A stretch of DNA of 55,873 bases, taken from positions 1 to 55,873 of IMG/VR virus record IMGVR_UViG_3300025128_000048; one strand, 5' to 3'. Positions within the stretch are counted from its first letter, which is position 1. The number at the start of each line of letters is the position of its first letter. The notes beneath the pieces are model-generated. The model was not told the DNA's origin. It worked only from the letters and a program-made list of their open reading frames with translations, and searched no databases. Below are positions 39,348 to 48,244 of the stretch, in pieces. Position numbers and translations under genes: made by a program. The stretch comes from a virus.

Positions 39348-41059
39348 TATCTTCTAGCCCCTAATTGATATTCCATTTGAAATCCTTTTAATGAATATGG
39401 TGCTGTGCTTGTAGCCCCATCTTCTACTCGTAAAGCTACAGCAAAACCAGAACCTTCTACTGCTTTACGCACAATTGGTTGTGAAGGTCCACCGTATGAT
39501 GTAGTTCCATACGTTGATGATCCGTATATACCACCAACATTTAAACTGTCTAATGGATACGCTGCTGGTCTAGATGATTGAGCAGATTCATAATCGTAAC
39601 GAACAAACATGTCTGCATCTATCGTGGACTCAGGAGCGTAGTTAATATTAACTCGTTGCATATATTTTCTGACACCCGGATCTCCAAAAGTTATGTCAGG
39701 ACTTCTATACTTAGCTAATATTAAAGCACCATCAAATGTGTTACCTTTGTCTTGCCTATAAACAAATCCGTCAAATCCACCATGCACAGGTATTACTTCT
39801 CCATTTTCAACAACGCTATCTGTAGCTGAAGGTTTAATACCTTTTAACTCAGCAAACTCAAAGCCTGTACTTTTCATAACACATATTACACCTTTAGTCG
39901 CTGCTTCCGTGCTATCCTTGCTAAAGAATATTCTATATTGTGTTTTGTCAGGTATAACTAATGAGTCAAAATTATCTGCATCTTCTAAGTTTTCTCTGAA
40001 GATAGACTGCACGGCACCACTAATAGTGCCAAGTTCAACGTCACCAATTCTTGCAGTACCAGCAATTGTTCTCAAACCATCTGGCCCTAAGAATATTAAG
40101 TCACCCGCAAATTCTTGTATAGTAAATCCGTTGATGCAGCCAATGTCACGAGTAACCGCTGTAACCGCAAAGTCTGAACTAGAAGTTCCAGACAATTTAA
40201 ATATTCTATTTTCACAAAATACAAACAAGTCATCGCGAAAAACTTTAAGACCAGTAATAGTGTCGTCAACTTTTAGACTACCTGCACCGCTACCAGAATT
40301 AAAACCGTCTTCATTAAACGGCTCACTAAAAACTATTTCTTGTGGGGTGCTTGATTTACCAGCATAGAACATGTGGTTTTTAAAAGAAGCCACAAATTTA
40401 GAACCAGCCACACTGCTATCACTTACATCTGTTGCAGATAAAGAAGCGTTAAATACTGTAGGTGCATTAACCTGATCAACAACTACAATTTTATCAGTTC
40501 CGTCAAAGTTAAATCTTTCAAACTGATATTTTAAAGCTCCTGTTCTACCATTGTCCCTAGTAGTCCAAGACTCCGATACCACATCTGTAGTGGCATGATT
40601 TGCTGCTGTGGTGCTACTTGCTGCTCTAGTCACGCCCGTGAAAGATGTAGCAGACTTACCAGTGTAAGTAAAGATTTCAGAATTAATTTGTAGTGTACCG
40701 CTTGAACTAAAAGAAGTAGTATCTCCTACACTAATTGTGCCTGAACCAGTCATACCCGTACCTGATTCTATTTTTAAAGATAGAGTAGTAGATGCAGAGC
40801 TATATATCAATCTACCTCTAGCTGCTAGTACAAAGTTATTAAATAGTGCAACCATAGTGACGCTTTCAGTTGGATCTGCATCCTCTGGTACTTGTTGGTT
40901 TATGTGTTTTGTAAAACCATTTATTCTTCTGTAACCACCTTCAACGTCAGGCTCAAAGTTTGTAAGCTCTAGTGCTTGACCGGGTTCCATAATAAATGTA
41001 GAACGGTTTAATACTAGACCACCTTCACAGTTGAAAGCGAAAGGTACTATGTCTGCCAT
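39347..41059 (-). CDS. Tail tube / stabilisation protein, P22 gp10- or T7 gp12-like
   Basis: This 570-residue protein opens with DIVPFAFNCEGGLVLNRSTF and FEPDVEGGYRRINGF, and later has DRGCINGFTIQE-like and QEFAGDLIFLGPDGLRTI strands, typical of beta-propeller tail hub proteins in podoviruses. Residues about 90-160 carry an inserted small beta module (GTLQINSEIFTYTGKSATSF, GVTRAASSTTAANHA) also present in the next upstream gene product. It probably extends the tail below the connector. Confidence 0.6.
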   Translation of the reverse strand: MADIVPFAFNCEGGLVLNRSTFIMEPGQALELTNFEPDVEGGYRRINGFTKHINQQVPEDADPTESVTMVALFNNFVLAARGRLIYSSASTTLSLKIESGTGMTGSGTISVGDTTSFSSSGTLQINSEIFTYTGKSATSFTGVTRAASSTTAANHATTDVVSESWTTRDNGRTGALKYQFERFNFDGTDKIVVVDQVNAPTVFNASLSATDVSDSSVAGSKFVASFKNHMFYAGKSSTPQEIVFSEPFNEDGFNSGSGAGSLKVDDTITGLKVFRDDLFVFCENRIFKLSGTSSSDFAVTAVTRDIGCINGFTIQEFAGDLIFLGPDGLRTIAGTARIGDVELGTISGAVQSIFRENLEDADNFDSLVIPDKTQYRIFFSKDSTEAATKGVICVMKSTGFEFAELKGIKPSATDSVVENGEVIPVHGGFDGFVYRQDKGNTFDGALILAKYRSPDITFGDPGVRKYMQRVNINYAPESTIDADMFVRYDYESAQSSRPAAYPLDSLNVGGIYGSSTYGTTSYGGPSQPIVRKAVEGSGFAVALRVEDGATSTAPYSLKGFQMEYQLGARR

Positions 41060-41994
41060 TATTCAGCCCTTACGTTTGTGGCACCTCGTGTATTACCAGT
41101 GTGTGGTATATAAGTTGAGCGTACATATTCAAATTTATTTACTAAGAGGGTTTGCATATTTTTGATGCCCTGTTCAAATCTAGCAAAGTTTATTCCGTAC
41201 TGTTGTGCTTCTCCTCTGTACTGGTATACAAAAGCACAAGCACCGTCTACGATTACAGGTGCAAATCTATCAGGTATAGTTGTAGTGTCTCCGTGTGCTG
41301 ACATATCACTGGGAAAGGTAAAAAAGTCATACTTTAATGTGTACGCTTTGTCGGGATATGGGTGCAGTAAATAATTATTGTCTAGCGTCCTAACAATAAA
41401 ATCTGGTCTACTGCCTTCTTCAAATTGAGTTACGGTAGTTCCATCAGCATGTGCTGCAGCAGTGGTACTTTCAGCACCTCTGGTGCAACCAGTTATGTCA
41501 TTGCCTAATATTCCTGTGTATGTTATTATTTCACTTCCTATGTGAACTTTACCTGTAGCATCTAATCCCGTTGTAGATGTGAGAGTTAAAGTTGTCACAC
41601 CTGCAGAGTGTGAGCCATTTAATGTTGTAGAGACAATATCATCTTCTTGCTCACTATATAAATTAAGATATTCATTGTAGTCTAGTTTGCGTAAGCGACC
41701 GCCAACGATACCATTAGCTTGATCTTTTACAATTCTAAAAGTATTATAGTCTACTGTTTTTGCTGTAGTAGGTATGCTGTAACGAACTACCCCAGCAGTC
41801 AGCGTATCAGATTGACTAGAGTGATTAAATGGATAGTTAAATTCTCTTTGATTAATATATCTTATGGCTTCGTTAACTGCGTTTTTTGCTTGCGTCTGTA
41901 TGCCGCGAGATGTAGCAAACGTAGAAGACGTTAACTCTACTTCATTTAAACGTGCCAGAACTTTATTTGTTATTGTTAAAAATGATTCAGCCAT
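41059..41994 (-). CDS. Head-to-tail connector / tail tubular protein A-like
   Basis: This 311-residue protein begins FLTITNKVLARLNEVELTSS, with helical sections (AKNAVNEAIRYINQREFNYP) and a C-terminal part (FAPVIVDGACAFVYQYRGEA) like adaptor proteins of the T7 gp11 / P22 gp4 kind. A 65-residue beta insert (TGKVHIGSEIITYTGI, GCTRGAESTTAAAHADG) interrupts the helical fold and is homologous to an insert in the following gene. Position after the capsid and decoration genes supports a connector role. Confidence 0.6.
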   Translation of the reverse strand: MAESFLTITNKVLARLNEVELTSSTFATSRGIQTQAKNAVNEAIRYINQREFNYPFNHSSQSDTLTAGVVRYSIPTTAKTVDYNTFRIVKDQANGIVGGRLRKLDYNEYLNLYSEQEDDIVSTTLNGSHSAGVTTLTLTSTTGLDATGKVHIGSEIITYTGILGNDITGCTRGAESTTAAAHADGTTVTQFEEGSRPDFIVRTLDNNYLLHPYPDKAYTLKYDFFTFPSDMSAHGDTTTIPDRFAPVIVDGACAFVYQYRGEAQQYGINFARFEQGIKNMQTLLVNKFEYVRSTYIPHTGNTRGATNVRAE

Positions 41995-42057
41995 GTGTTT
42001 GTTTCTCTTTAATCAGATGTAGTGAGGGGGCAAGTTGCCCTGCCCCTTCACATAAGA

Positions 42058-42552
42058 TTACGCGAGTTGATCGCGGTCTACCTCTTGAGCAGTCATGTCG
42101 CCCGGATCGTCCACGTCCAAGCAGACAGCAAACATGCGGATCTTACCGCCTGTTGTTGTACCTGTCATTGCTTGAATTTCAACGTCAATGGTATCAGAAG
42201 TGCCACCGATAAGAACAGGAGTTTGACCTGCCTTAAAAGCGTAATCACCTACTGATGCACCATCAAAATCAAAACCGTCAACGAAGTTATCCAAGTCACC
42301 ACCTGTGATACCGAAGTCAAAATCTGTATCGGTTGAAGTGCCTGTATGAGCAGACGTTACTTCAAAACCAGCACACATGATGAGGGTATTCGCAGGAATA
42401 GTCAAACCCGGAATAACATCGTTAGCAGCGAGGGCTGTACCCTTATCGCTTGCAGCAGTTGCAAAGTTTAACTCTGCTGAAAGCAAGTAAGGCTTACGAC
42501 CACGTGCGTCATTGCCACGTGCTACGGAAGTAGTATTATCACCTAGAGCCAT
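42058..42552 (-). CDS. Probable capsid decoration protein
   Basis: This 164-residue, Thr/Asp/Gly-rich beta protein (GDNTTSVARGNDARGRKPYL...) lies immediately downstream of the major capsid gene. It has no helices or membrane segments. The middle (TSTDTDFDFGITGGDLDNF, GQTPVLIGGTSDTIDVEI) suggests a compact beta sandwich. Head decoration or stabilisation is inferred from position and size. Fibre-like alternatives are less likely. Confidence 0.5.
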   Translation of the reverse strand: MALGDNTTSVARGNDARGRKPYLLSAELNFATAASDKGTALAANDVIPGLTIPANTLIMCAGFEVTSAHTGTSTDTDFDFGITGGDLDNFVDGFDFDGASVGDYAFKAGQTPVLIGGTSDTIDVEIQAMTGTTTGGKIRMFAVCLDVDDPGDMTAQEVDRDQLA

Positions 42553-42566
42553 AACTCAATCCTCCC

Positions 42567-43625
42567 TTACACTAAGCAGAACCGGGCATTAACAAGAGCC
42601 TCTGGTCGGAGAATCTTGCGCCCATACAAATGCATACCACGAACAATATCAGCGAAGCTGTCAGGGTCACGATATGTCTCAGTCTTGTTGATTTGCTCTG
42701 CGGTAGCAACAGCAGATGAATGTCCACCAACAATCACACCGAAGTTAGAAGAGTTCGTGCCACCTGTGGTAGCAGAGCCTGTTCCAATTTCTGGCAGGTT
42801 GTTTGAAACATACACTTGGAAGCCGTGCAGATTATTAACAACAAGTCCGTTACGAAGTCCACCAGACTCACCGTAGTCTTGGTTCAGAAGTTTTGAATCT
42901 TCGTCCTTCAAGATCTCCAAGAAGACTGGGTTAACAACGAGCCAGCGGCCTTGCGTATCAACATTTTGCTGGTCTAGCTTACGAGCCATACGAGCAATAA
43001 TCATGGTTGGGTTAGCGTTACCTGAACCCGGTACTGCAGAAGCACCCGGTAGGCGTGGCTGAATACCAATACCATTATCTGCTGATCCACCAAAGTCATT
43101 GGCGTCAACTTGCATTTCAGCCAGCAGTTCGTTAGTCCCTGCTGTAGAAATTGCCTTTGATCCATTCACAGTAGTATTTGCTGTGTCAGCAACACTGTGA
43201 AGAGATGATTGCTTAAAGCCGCACATATAGCCAAGAACATCTTGGTCAAACTGGTCGGCTAGGCGATACGCAGCACGGTCACTTGCCAGAGCTTGGAAGT
43301 TCACGTGTGAGTGCGCCTCTTCAATGTCATCAACCTTAAATGCAAAGTAGTTAGCTTTGTCAATTGTTAGGTTGAAATCTTCATCGTCAAGATCTTGCGG
43401 GGTAATAGTTGTACCACGCGCATACGCCTTAACGGTGATTTCGGGTTCCTTGATAATCTTAACGGAATCTCCCATCTGTGCAATCTCACCAAAGTAGTCG
43501 TTATTGGTGATCGCTTCAGCAACAGCACTCTTGCGGAAAGCAAGTTGCACCTGTTTGCTGTAGATAATAGGGGAGAAATTACCGTTGGGAAGATTACCAT
43601 ATCCCGACGCGGTAGTAAATGCCAT
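42567..43625 (-). CDS. Major capsid protein
   Basis: This 352-residue protein has the N-terminal arm (FSPIIYSKQVQLAFRKSAVA), a spine-helix-like region (ASDRAAYRLADQFDQDVLGY) and a C-terminal region (VVNPVFLEILKDEDSKLL, NGLVVNNLHGFQVYVSNNL) expected of an HK97-fold coat protein of the podovirus type. It follows scaffold and oxygenase genes and precedes the decoration gene. It has its own promoter (43827-43854) and a leader of about 200 nt with a hairpin, which fits the high expression coat proteins need. Confidence 0.85.
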   Translation of the reverse strand: MAFTTASGYGNLPNGNFSPIIYSKQVQLAFRKSAVAEAITNNDYFGEIAQMGDSVKIIKEPEITVKAYARGTTITPQDLDDEDFNLTIDKANYFAFKVDDIEEAHSHVNFQALASDRAAYRLADQFDQDVLGYMCGFKQSSLHSVADTANTTVNGSKAISTAGTNELLAEMQVDANDFGGSADNGIGIQPRLPGASAVPGSGNANPTMIIARMARKLDQQNVDTQGRWLVVNPVFLEILKDEDSKLLNQDYGESGGLRNGLVVNNLHGFQVYVSNNLPEIGTGSATTGGTNSSNFGVIVGGHSSAVATAEQINKTETYRDPDSFADIVRGMHLYGRKILRPEALVNARFCLV

Positions 43626-43780
43626 TTCAAATTCTCCTAATTAGCATTTTGACAGATGCAAACTCACGAGACTTTTAGAGGCTGATTTACTTGGGTGCGT
43701 TCTATAATAAGGTGGCCGCCCTACTATACAACGGGCCTTGTCAATCAGGTAATCCGTAAGACTTTGCGGTTTGCTAATAA

Positions 43781-43811
43781 AGTGTAACTAGGTGCGCAAT
43801 AAAGTTACACT
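43781..43811. promoter_or_regulatory. AAGTGTAACT inverted repeat in the capsid leader
   Basis: AGTGTAACT (43781-43789) and AGTTACACT (43803-43811) form a perfect 9-bp dyad with a 13-nt loop. It lies about 10-40 nt downstream of the predicted capsid-promoter start. It could be an operator of the AAGTGT family or a 5' mRNA-stabilising hairpin. Confidence 0.6.
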
Positions 43812-43826
43812 ATCTTTGTGACTATA

Positions 43827-43854
43827 GTTATACTGATAAATAACTATTTGTCAA
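43827..43854 (-). promoter_or_regulatory. Leftward sigma70-like promoter for the major capsid gene
   Basis: On the minus strand, TTGACA (43854-43849), a 16-bp spacer and TATAAC (43832-43827). The -35 overlaps the last codons of the upstream oxygenase gene. The 43626-43843 gap holds this promoter and the leader hairpin and no ORF. Confidence 0.65.
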
Positions 43855-44512
43855 CACTTTTCTCTTTCGGCACTTCAATAAAATTCATATTCATGCTGAA
43901 AGACCTACGCTCACCCTTTGTGTAAAAAGGATAAACGCAGTGAAATAGTTGTGATGGAAATACGTAGAAGTCACCTACTTGTGGTTTTATTATAAAGTTT
44001 GTACAGGTATAGCCTGAAGCTGTTCCGTATGCAAACTGTATATGTCCGTTAGCAGGATGATGATCTTTGTAATCTTCTTCCCATTCTTCCTCTATTCCAT
44101 CAGGAAGTTTTAAATAACCCACACAAGATAATCTAGCACCCGTGTGAATATGTAATGGATTATATTCATTTTCAAACTGACGTACAAACCAACCTGAAGC
44201 TATTTGTAATCCATAGTTGTTATTTTCTGTATCTAAAGTTTTTGCACCCATAGAGTTTCTATATTCTGTATAGTTTTGATATTTGCCTACAAACTGCCCT
44301 AAACCTTCTTGAGCAATACGTACAATCTCATCATCAAAAGCTAACTCTTCAGAAACTTTACCTACAAGTTGATCAGAGTAGTCTTCTAGTCTGGCAGACA
44401 TTCTATCATTTAGTTTATCTACCAACTCATCTGGCATACGATAATATCCCATCGTAGGCCCAAAGGGTGCAAATAACTGCGTGTCTTTTTCAGGAGTAAA
44501 GATGATACTCAT
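43844..44512 (-). CDS. 2-oxoglutarate/Fe(II) oxygenase-like protein in the capsid module
   Basis: This 222-residue protein has the cupin-core signature of the putative 2OG-Fe(II) oxygenase family common in marine phages: SGWFVRQFENEYNPLHIHTG, GYLKLPD, then PQVGDFYVFPSQLFHCVYPF and GERRSFSMN. The His of PLHIH, the later His of LFHCV and the Arg of ERRS are the likely iron and 2OG ligands; the usual HxD acid is not obvious. It is fixed between scaffold and major capsid genes. Hydroxylation of a virion or host protein is possible; the substrate is unknown. Confidence 0.7.
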   Translation of the reverse strand: MSIIFTPEKDTQLFAPFGPTMGYYRMPDELVDKLNDRMSARLEDYSDQLVGKVSEELAFDDEIVRIAQEGLGQFVGKYQNYTEYRNSMGAKTLDTENNNYGLQIASGWFVRQFENEYNPLHIHTGARLSCVGYLKLPDGIEEEWEEDYKDHHPANGHIQFAYGTASGYTCTNFIIKPQVGDFYVFPSQLFHCVYPFYTKGERRSFSMNMNFIEVPKEKSVDK

Positions 44513-45384
44513 CGTGCTGACCCTGAAATGTCGTAAATAAATTTACCACTGCGTATCGCTTCCATAATGTTATCCGCTTCTTTTTCATATTGTTGCGGTG
44601 ACATTTTTTGAACGTCTGACTCTTTTAAGTAATTAGTCGTTTCGTCCTGTTGTGGCTTACTACGTGTGTTTTTAGTGGCTACAGATTTAGCTGCTGCTTT
44701 ATCTGACTTAGGCTTTTCTTTAATACCCATGTCAGCCTTGTACAAGTCAATAGCTCTAGCAGCAGAACGTGCATCGTTGTCATTGTCATACAGTGCATCT
44801 TGTACCCACTTAGGCTGTTCTTCTGCCCAGTTGTGAAACTCGTCACTGTCACGTATCTCACCAAAGTCAGGGTGCATACGCATTAGTTCTGCTTCTGCTT
44901 TTTCTTTTGTCGCAGTAGTCTGTAGCTCATCAATTGCCTTCATGCGTTCTTCAAGAGCAGTAGATTGCTCTTTAGCTTTCTTCATGGCAATTGTCTCAAC
45001 TATAGCTGCTACATCTGGGTAGTCTGCTGCCCACTGTTCAATGTCCTCATCAGACTTAGGCAGTTTCATTTCTTTCTGTGCAGCTTGACTTAGTTGACTT
45101 TTAAGACTTTCAATCTCTTTCTTAAAATCTTCAGCTTGCTGTTGTTGATGTCTACGCAGATCAGAGTAACGCTTTTTAAATGTTTTCTCTTCTGCATTAG
45201 TAGGTTCAGCTTCTTCGGGTTCAGCAGCTTCTTGTTCTACTTCTCCCTTCTGTTCCTTTATCAACTGTTCTAGTTCTTCTTCTTCCATCTTGCGTTTTTC
45301 TTCGTTAGTGTACTTACGATTTGCAAACGCAACTTTTCTTTGCGGCTTCATTTCTTCAGCCATGATTGTAGCTTCTTCAGCCAT
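44509..45384 (-). CDS. Scaffolding protein
   Basis: This is 291 residues from ATG 45384, preceded by AAAGGAAG; a TTG at 45408 is rejected. It is highly charged and almost wholly helical, with Glu/Gln/Lys runs (EELEQLIKEQKGEVEQEAAE, DFKKEIESLKSQLSQAAQ). The C-terminus is basic then mixed (KSVATKNTRSKPQQDE...). Composition, size and position directly before the coat gene (with the oxygenase between) are those of podovirus scaffolds that guide procapsid assembly and are then released. Confidence 0.75.
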   Translation of the reverse strand: MAEEATIMAEEMKPQRKVAFANRKYTNEEKRKMEEEELEQLIKEQKGEVEQEAAEPEEAEPTNAEEKTFKKRYSDLRRHQQQQAEDFKKEIESLKSQLSQAAQKEMKLPKSDEDIEQWAADYPDVAAIVETIAMKKAKEQSTALEERMKAIDELQTTATKEKAEAELMRMHPDFGEIRDSDEFHNWAEEQPKWVQDALYDNDNDARSAARAIDLYKADMGIKEKPKSDKAAAKSVATKNTRSKPQQDETTNYLKESDVQKMSPQQYEKEADNIMEAIRSGKFIYDISGSAR

Positions 45385-45463
45385 TGTACTTCCTTTCGTT
45401 GGGGCCAACCGTAGCCACGGGGTGGGGGATTAGGTAGCCAACATATTGTAAGATTTAAGCCTC

Positions 45464-47206
45464 TTACGCAGCTTCTTGACGTACTTCTCTGTATCTACCG
45501 TGAACAATATATGTATTATCTTCAGTATATACGTTGAAGCTATTACCATCAATTACGATGGATACCGTTGGTGTCATGCGGTCAATATAATTTAGGGATG
45601 TAACTTTAATACCATTAATAGTGTCTCCTACTACTAACTGTTCTGGAACTATCCAGTCAGCTTTACCAAGACCGCCAGACTTAGCCCATACAGGATGGTC
45701 ATTCGTAATTTCAAGTTCGTTGTTAATTACAAAGTAACCGCTACGCATATGCTTGTGCAGAACTTCTTTCACAACATAACCATCAATCATGTCATCAACT
45801 TTGATGTTTGTTACAAAGTCAATTACACCGTTAAGTTTGACTTTCATGTTTTCTGTCAAGCAGTCTGTGCCTGAACCAAGACCAACATCACCCTGATCCG
45901 TCATACCTTGACCTGCTCTGCCACCTCTATCACCTTGATCGCCTCTATCTTCACCTTCTCTACTGTAGTCACCAAACGCAGTAAAGTCTCTAGCCGTTCC
46001 AGCCGCCTGTTTTGCTTGTTCTTTCATTGCTTCTATTCTTGCTTTTTCAGCTTTCTTAGCTGCTGATCGTCTTTCTGCTAATTCCCGTAAACCTTCTCTT
46101 GCTCTTTCTGCCTTCTCTTTTATTTCTTCATCTTTTTTTGCCTTTTCCTCTGTAGACATACTAACTCTATCAAAGAAAGAGGTAAAACTATCAAATACAG
46201 GTTGACCGAATTGATCTTTTGCTATACTACCATCTGAATTACGAGCCATACCATCTGGACCCATAACAGCACCCGGCATACCCGGTACTGCATCACCCAT
46301 TTCATATCCTACATATCCTGTTGGTGTAATACCCATGCCATTTATAACATCTAGACGTGCTTGAATTTGAGAGGATGTTAATGCGACACGCCCATATTGT
46401 TTTCTATCCGTAGGAGACATGCTCCCGAAAGGGGTCTTTTGACCAGAGGAATCTAAATTAGCAGTGAGTGTATCATAATCAAGAAATCCCGTGCCAGCCA
46501 TAGGTTCTTCTCCAAATGCATACCCCATACTTCCGGGTCTATCTTTTTGAAAACCTAGTTTATCTGCACCTACTTTACCTGCAACATTTAAAGCAAGGCC
46601 CGGTAAACCACCTGAAACTGCCGAAGCAAATGTTCCTAACATGCCTATATCTGCACCTCTAACTCCTGTAGCTCCATATATATCTGCACCCGCTTTAGTT
46701 GCTTCGTTTGAGTCTTTGTATGAAACGCCGCTATACTCAAAAGTAGTGTCTTCTCTGCCGCCCCCATCTTGTTGTGCAACTGTCGTAGGTTGTTGTTGTG
46801 TAACTTGAGTTGTTTGCACAGCAGCGGCTGGATCTCCCTCTGTATATCCGGGTGGTATAGGATAAATAGGATTACCGCCTATAAATGGTATCCGTAAAGT
46901 TTGACCTGCTTCATTTGAATACGTTCTTAATTCATCGTATCTACCCGGAGTAGATGTTCCTAGTTGATCAACAAAACTTGTAGTCGTTGTTGGAGTACCC
47001 ACTGTCGGCACTGTTACCGTAGGCACGTTTGGTACATTAGGGGTAACTGGCTGAGTGCCGGGTAAAGGTGGCGGTGTGTACGTAGGAACTTGGGATTGTA
47101 TTTGAAAAGTACCGGGCTGTTGCATGTTAAATGTTCCAGTCTGTGGATTTACAACCCCACCAGTTTGAAAAGCTAAAACTGTTTGATCTTTTAATGTTTT
47201 ACTCAT
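45464..47206 (-). CDS. Virion-module protein with C-terminal Hint (intein-like) domain
   Basis: This 580-residue protein has three parts. The N-terminus (1-200) is Pro/Thr/Gln-rich. The middle has a charged helical stretch (STEEKAKKDEEIKEKAERAR) and Gly/Asp linker. Residues 449-580 form a Hint module: block A starts at Cys449 (DCLTENMKVKLNG), block B has ITNDHPVWA (Thr-x2-His), later WIVPEQLVVGDTI, and block F ends NTYIVHGRY. The C-terminal Asn and the +1 nucleophile of inteins are missing (VHG, then 10 residues). Cys-dependent N-terminal cleavage or thioester chemistry is possible; splicing is not. It lies between portal and scaffold genes. Confidence 0.75.
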   Translation of the reverse strand: MSKTLKDQTVLAFQTGGVVNPQTGTFNMQQPGTFQIQSQVPTYTPPPLPGTQPVTPNVPNVPTVTVPTVGTPTTTTSFVDQLGTSTPGRYDELRTYSNEAGQTLRIPFIGGNPIYPIPPGYTEGDPAAAVQTTQVTQQQPTTVAQQDGGGREDTTFEYSGVSYKDSNEATKAGADIYGATGVRGADIGMLGTFASAVSGGLPGLALNVAGKVGADKLGFQKDRPGSMGYAFGEEPMAGTGFLDYDTLTANLDSSGQKTPFGSMSPTDRKQYGRVALTSSQIQARLDVINGMGITPTGYVGYEMGDAVPGMPGAVMGPDGMARNSDGSIAKDQFGQPVFDSFTSFFDRVSMSTEEKAKKDEEIKEKAERAREGLRELAERRSAAKKAEKARIEAMKEQAKQAAGTARDFTAFGDYSREGEDRGDQGDRGGRAGQGMTDQGDVGLGSGTDCLTENMKVKLNGVIDFVTNIKVDDMIDGYVVKEVLHKHMRSGYFVINNELEITNDHPVWAKSGGLGKADWIVPEQLVVGDTINGIKVTSLNYIDRMTPTVSIVIDGNSFNVYTEDNTYIVHGRYREVRQEAA

Positions 47207-48009
47207 GCTGGCCTCACTTGTATTTTATCTCGCATAGAATCCGGTATTGTTGATAAATCTGCTATATAACCTGTCTGATTATTAAAAGTTACAAAACCGC
47301 CTTTGTCATCTCGCGGATCTTTCATGGTAGGCATACCGCCCTGAGACATATTATTATCATCTTCAATGTCTAAATCATACATATCAAATGGCAAGTCATC
47401 TGGCATAGTAGCTTCTTCACTGTTGCCCATCTGACCCATAGCTTCCATCTGTGCCAAACCTTGCTTTGCTTCTTGACGCATACGCATTAAGTTTTCAAGA
47501 CCGATGTAACGCACTACATCTGCAGGGAATACAAACTCACCCTCGCTAAGTTGGGCAGGGATGTCATCACGTACTTCTTCTCTTAATGAACCGGATGGTA
47601 CATCATTGCCAGACTCTTCGTCAATCATACCGCCCTCATCAAGTAGGCCACCCTCGTTTAAATTGTACTCATTTTTAAGTTTCTTGTATTCCTCTACAAA
47701 TGCACGTTTTTCTTCATCAGACATGTCGGCAGTTTTACCAGTGGTAAGCATACGCTGCATTTCTTTAAAACGAGTTCTAGCACCTAACTCTTCTTCCAAA
47801 CCCTGCATACCATACGCAGCAGCATCTTCTGCTGCTTGTTGTGGAGTTTTACCCTCGCTAGTAGGAGCAGCTTTTCTTTCTCTTTCTAGACGCTTTGCCA
47901 TTTCTTCAGGCATGTTACCATCTCTAGTAATTGTACCCTCTTCTGTTTTTTCAACAGAAAAGCCGCGATTACCAAAAAGTTCCATTTGCTCCGCTACTTG
48001 TTTAGCCAT
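47203..48009 (-). CDS. Conserved acidic structural-module protein
   Basis: This 268-residue protein has an acidic helical N-terminal half and a conserved block SGSLREEVRDDIPAQLSEGE followed by FVFPADVVRYIGLENLMRMR and a Met/Gln-rich helix. I recall this block from many marine podoviruses between the portal and scaffold genes. It may be a head-assembly or tail-completion factor. It overlaps neighbours by 4 and 8 nt. Confidence 0.6.
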   Translation of the reverse strand: MAKQVAEQMELFGNRGFSVEKTEEGTITRDGNMPEEMAKRLERERKAAPTSEGKTPQQAAEDAAAYGMQGLEEELGARTRFKEMQRMLTTGKTADMSDEEKRAFVEEYKKLKNEYNLNEGGLLDEGGMIDEESGNDVPSGSLREEVRDDIPAQLSEGEFVFPADVVRYIGLENLMRMRQEAKQGLAQMEAMGQMGNSEEATMPDDLPFDMYDLDIEDDNNMSQGGMPTMKDPRDDKGGFVTFNNQTGYIADLSTIPDSMRDKIQVRPA

Positions 48010-48244
48010 TTATTTCGTCCCTTATCATTTTAAGTCTACGTAAAGCTGCCACAGCACCCTGTGATCTATGCATTATAATAGCGTTATCTGATTGCTCTAA
48101 CGCACGTTGTTGTTGTTCTATAAGAAGGTCAATATAACTATTGAACGCTTCCCATTGCTGCTTGTTGTTCACCAGCGGCTTGAGGCTGCTGAGTACCTGC
48201 TTGTGGTTGAGGTTGTTGTGCATTTCCACTAAATCCTTGTTCAC
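48002..48244 (-). CDS. Small helical protein overlapping the portal gene end
   Basis: This 80-residue protein (SSLKPLVNNKQQWEAFNSYI, IEQQQRALEQSDNAIIMHRS, then GAVAALRRLKMIRDEING) starts inside the portal coding region, with a 107-nt overlap in another frame. The pattern of a WxxFxxYxxxxIEQ helix and a C-terminal RDEI recurs in small podovirus proteins next to portal genes. Its regular amphipathic helices argue that it is real. An alternative start downstream is possible. Confidence 0.6.
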   Translation of the reverse strand: MNKDLVEMHNNLNHKQVLSSLKPLVNNKQQWEAFNSYIDLLIEQQQRALEQSDNAIIMHRSQGAVAALRRLKMIRDEING

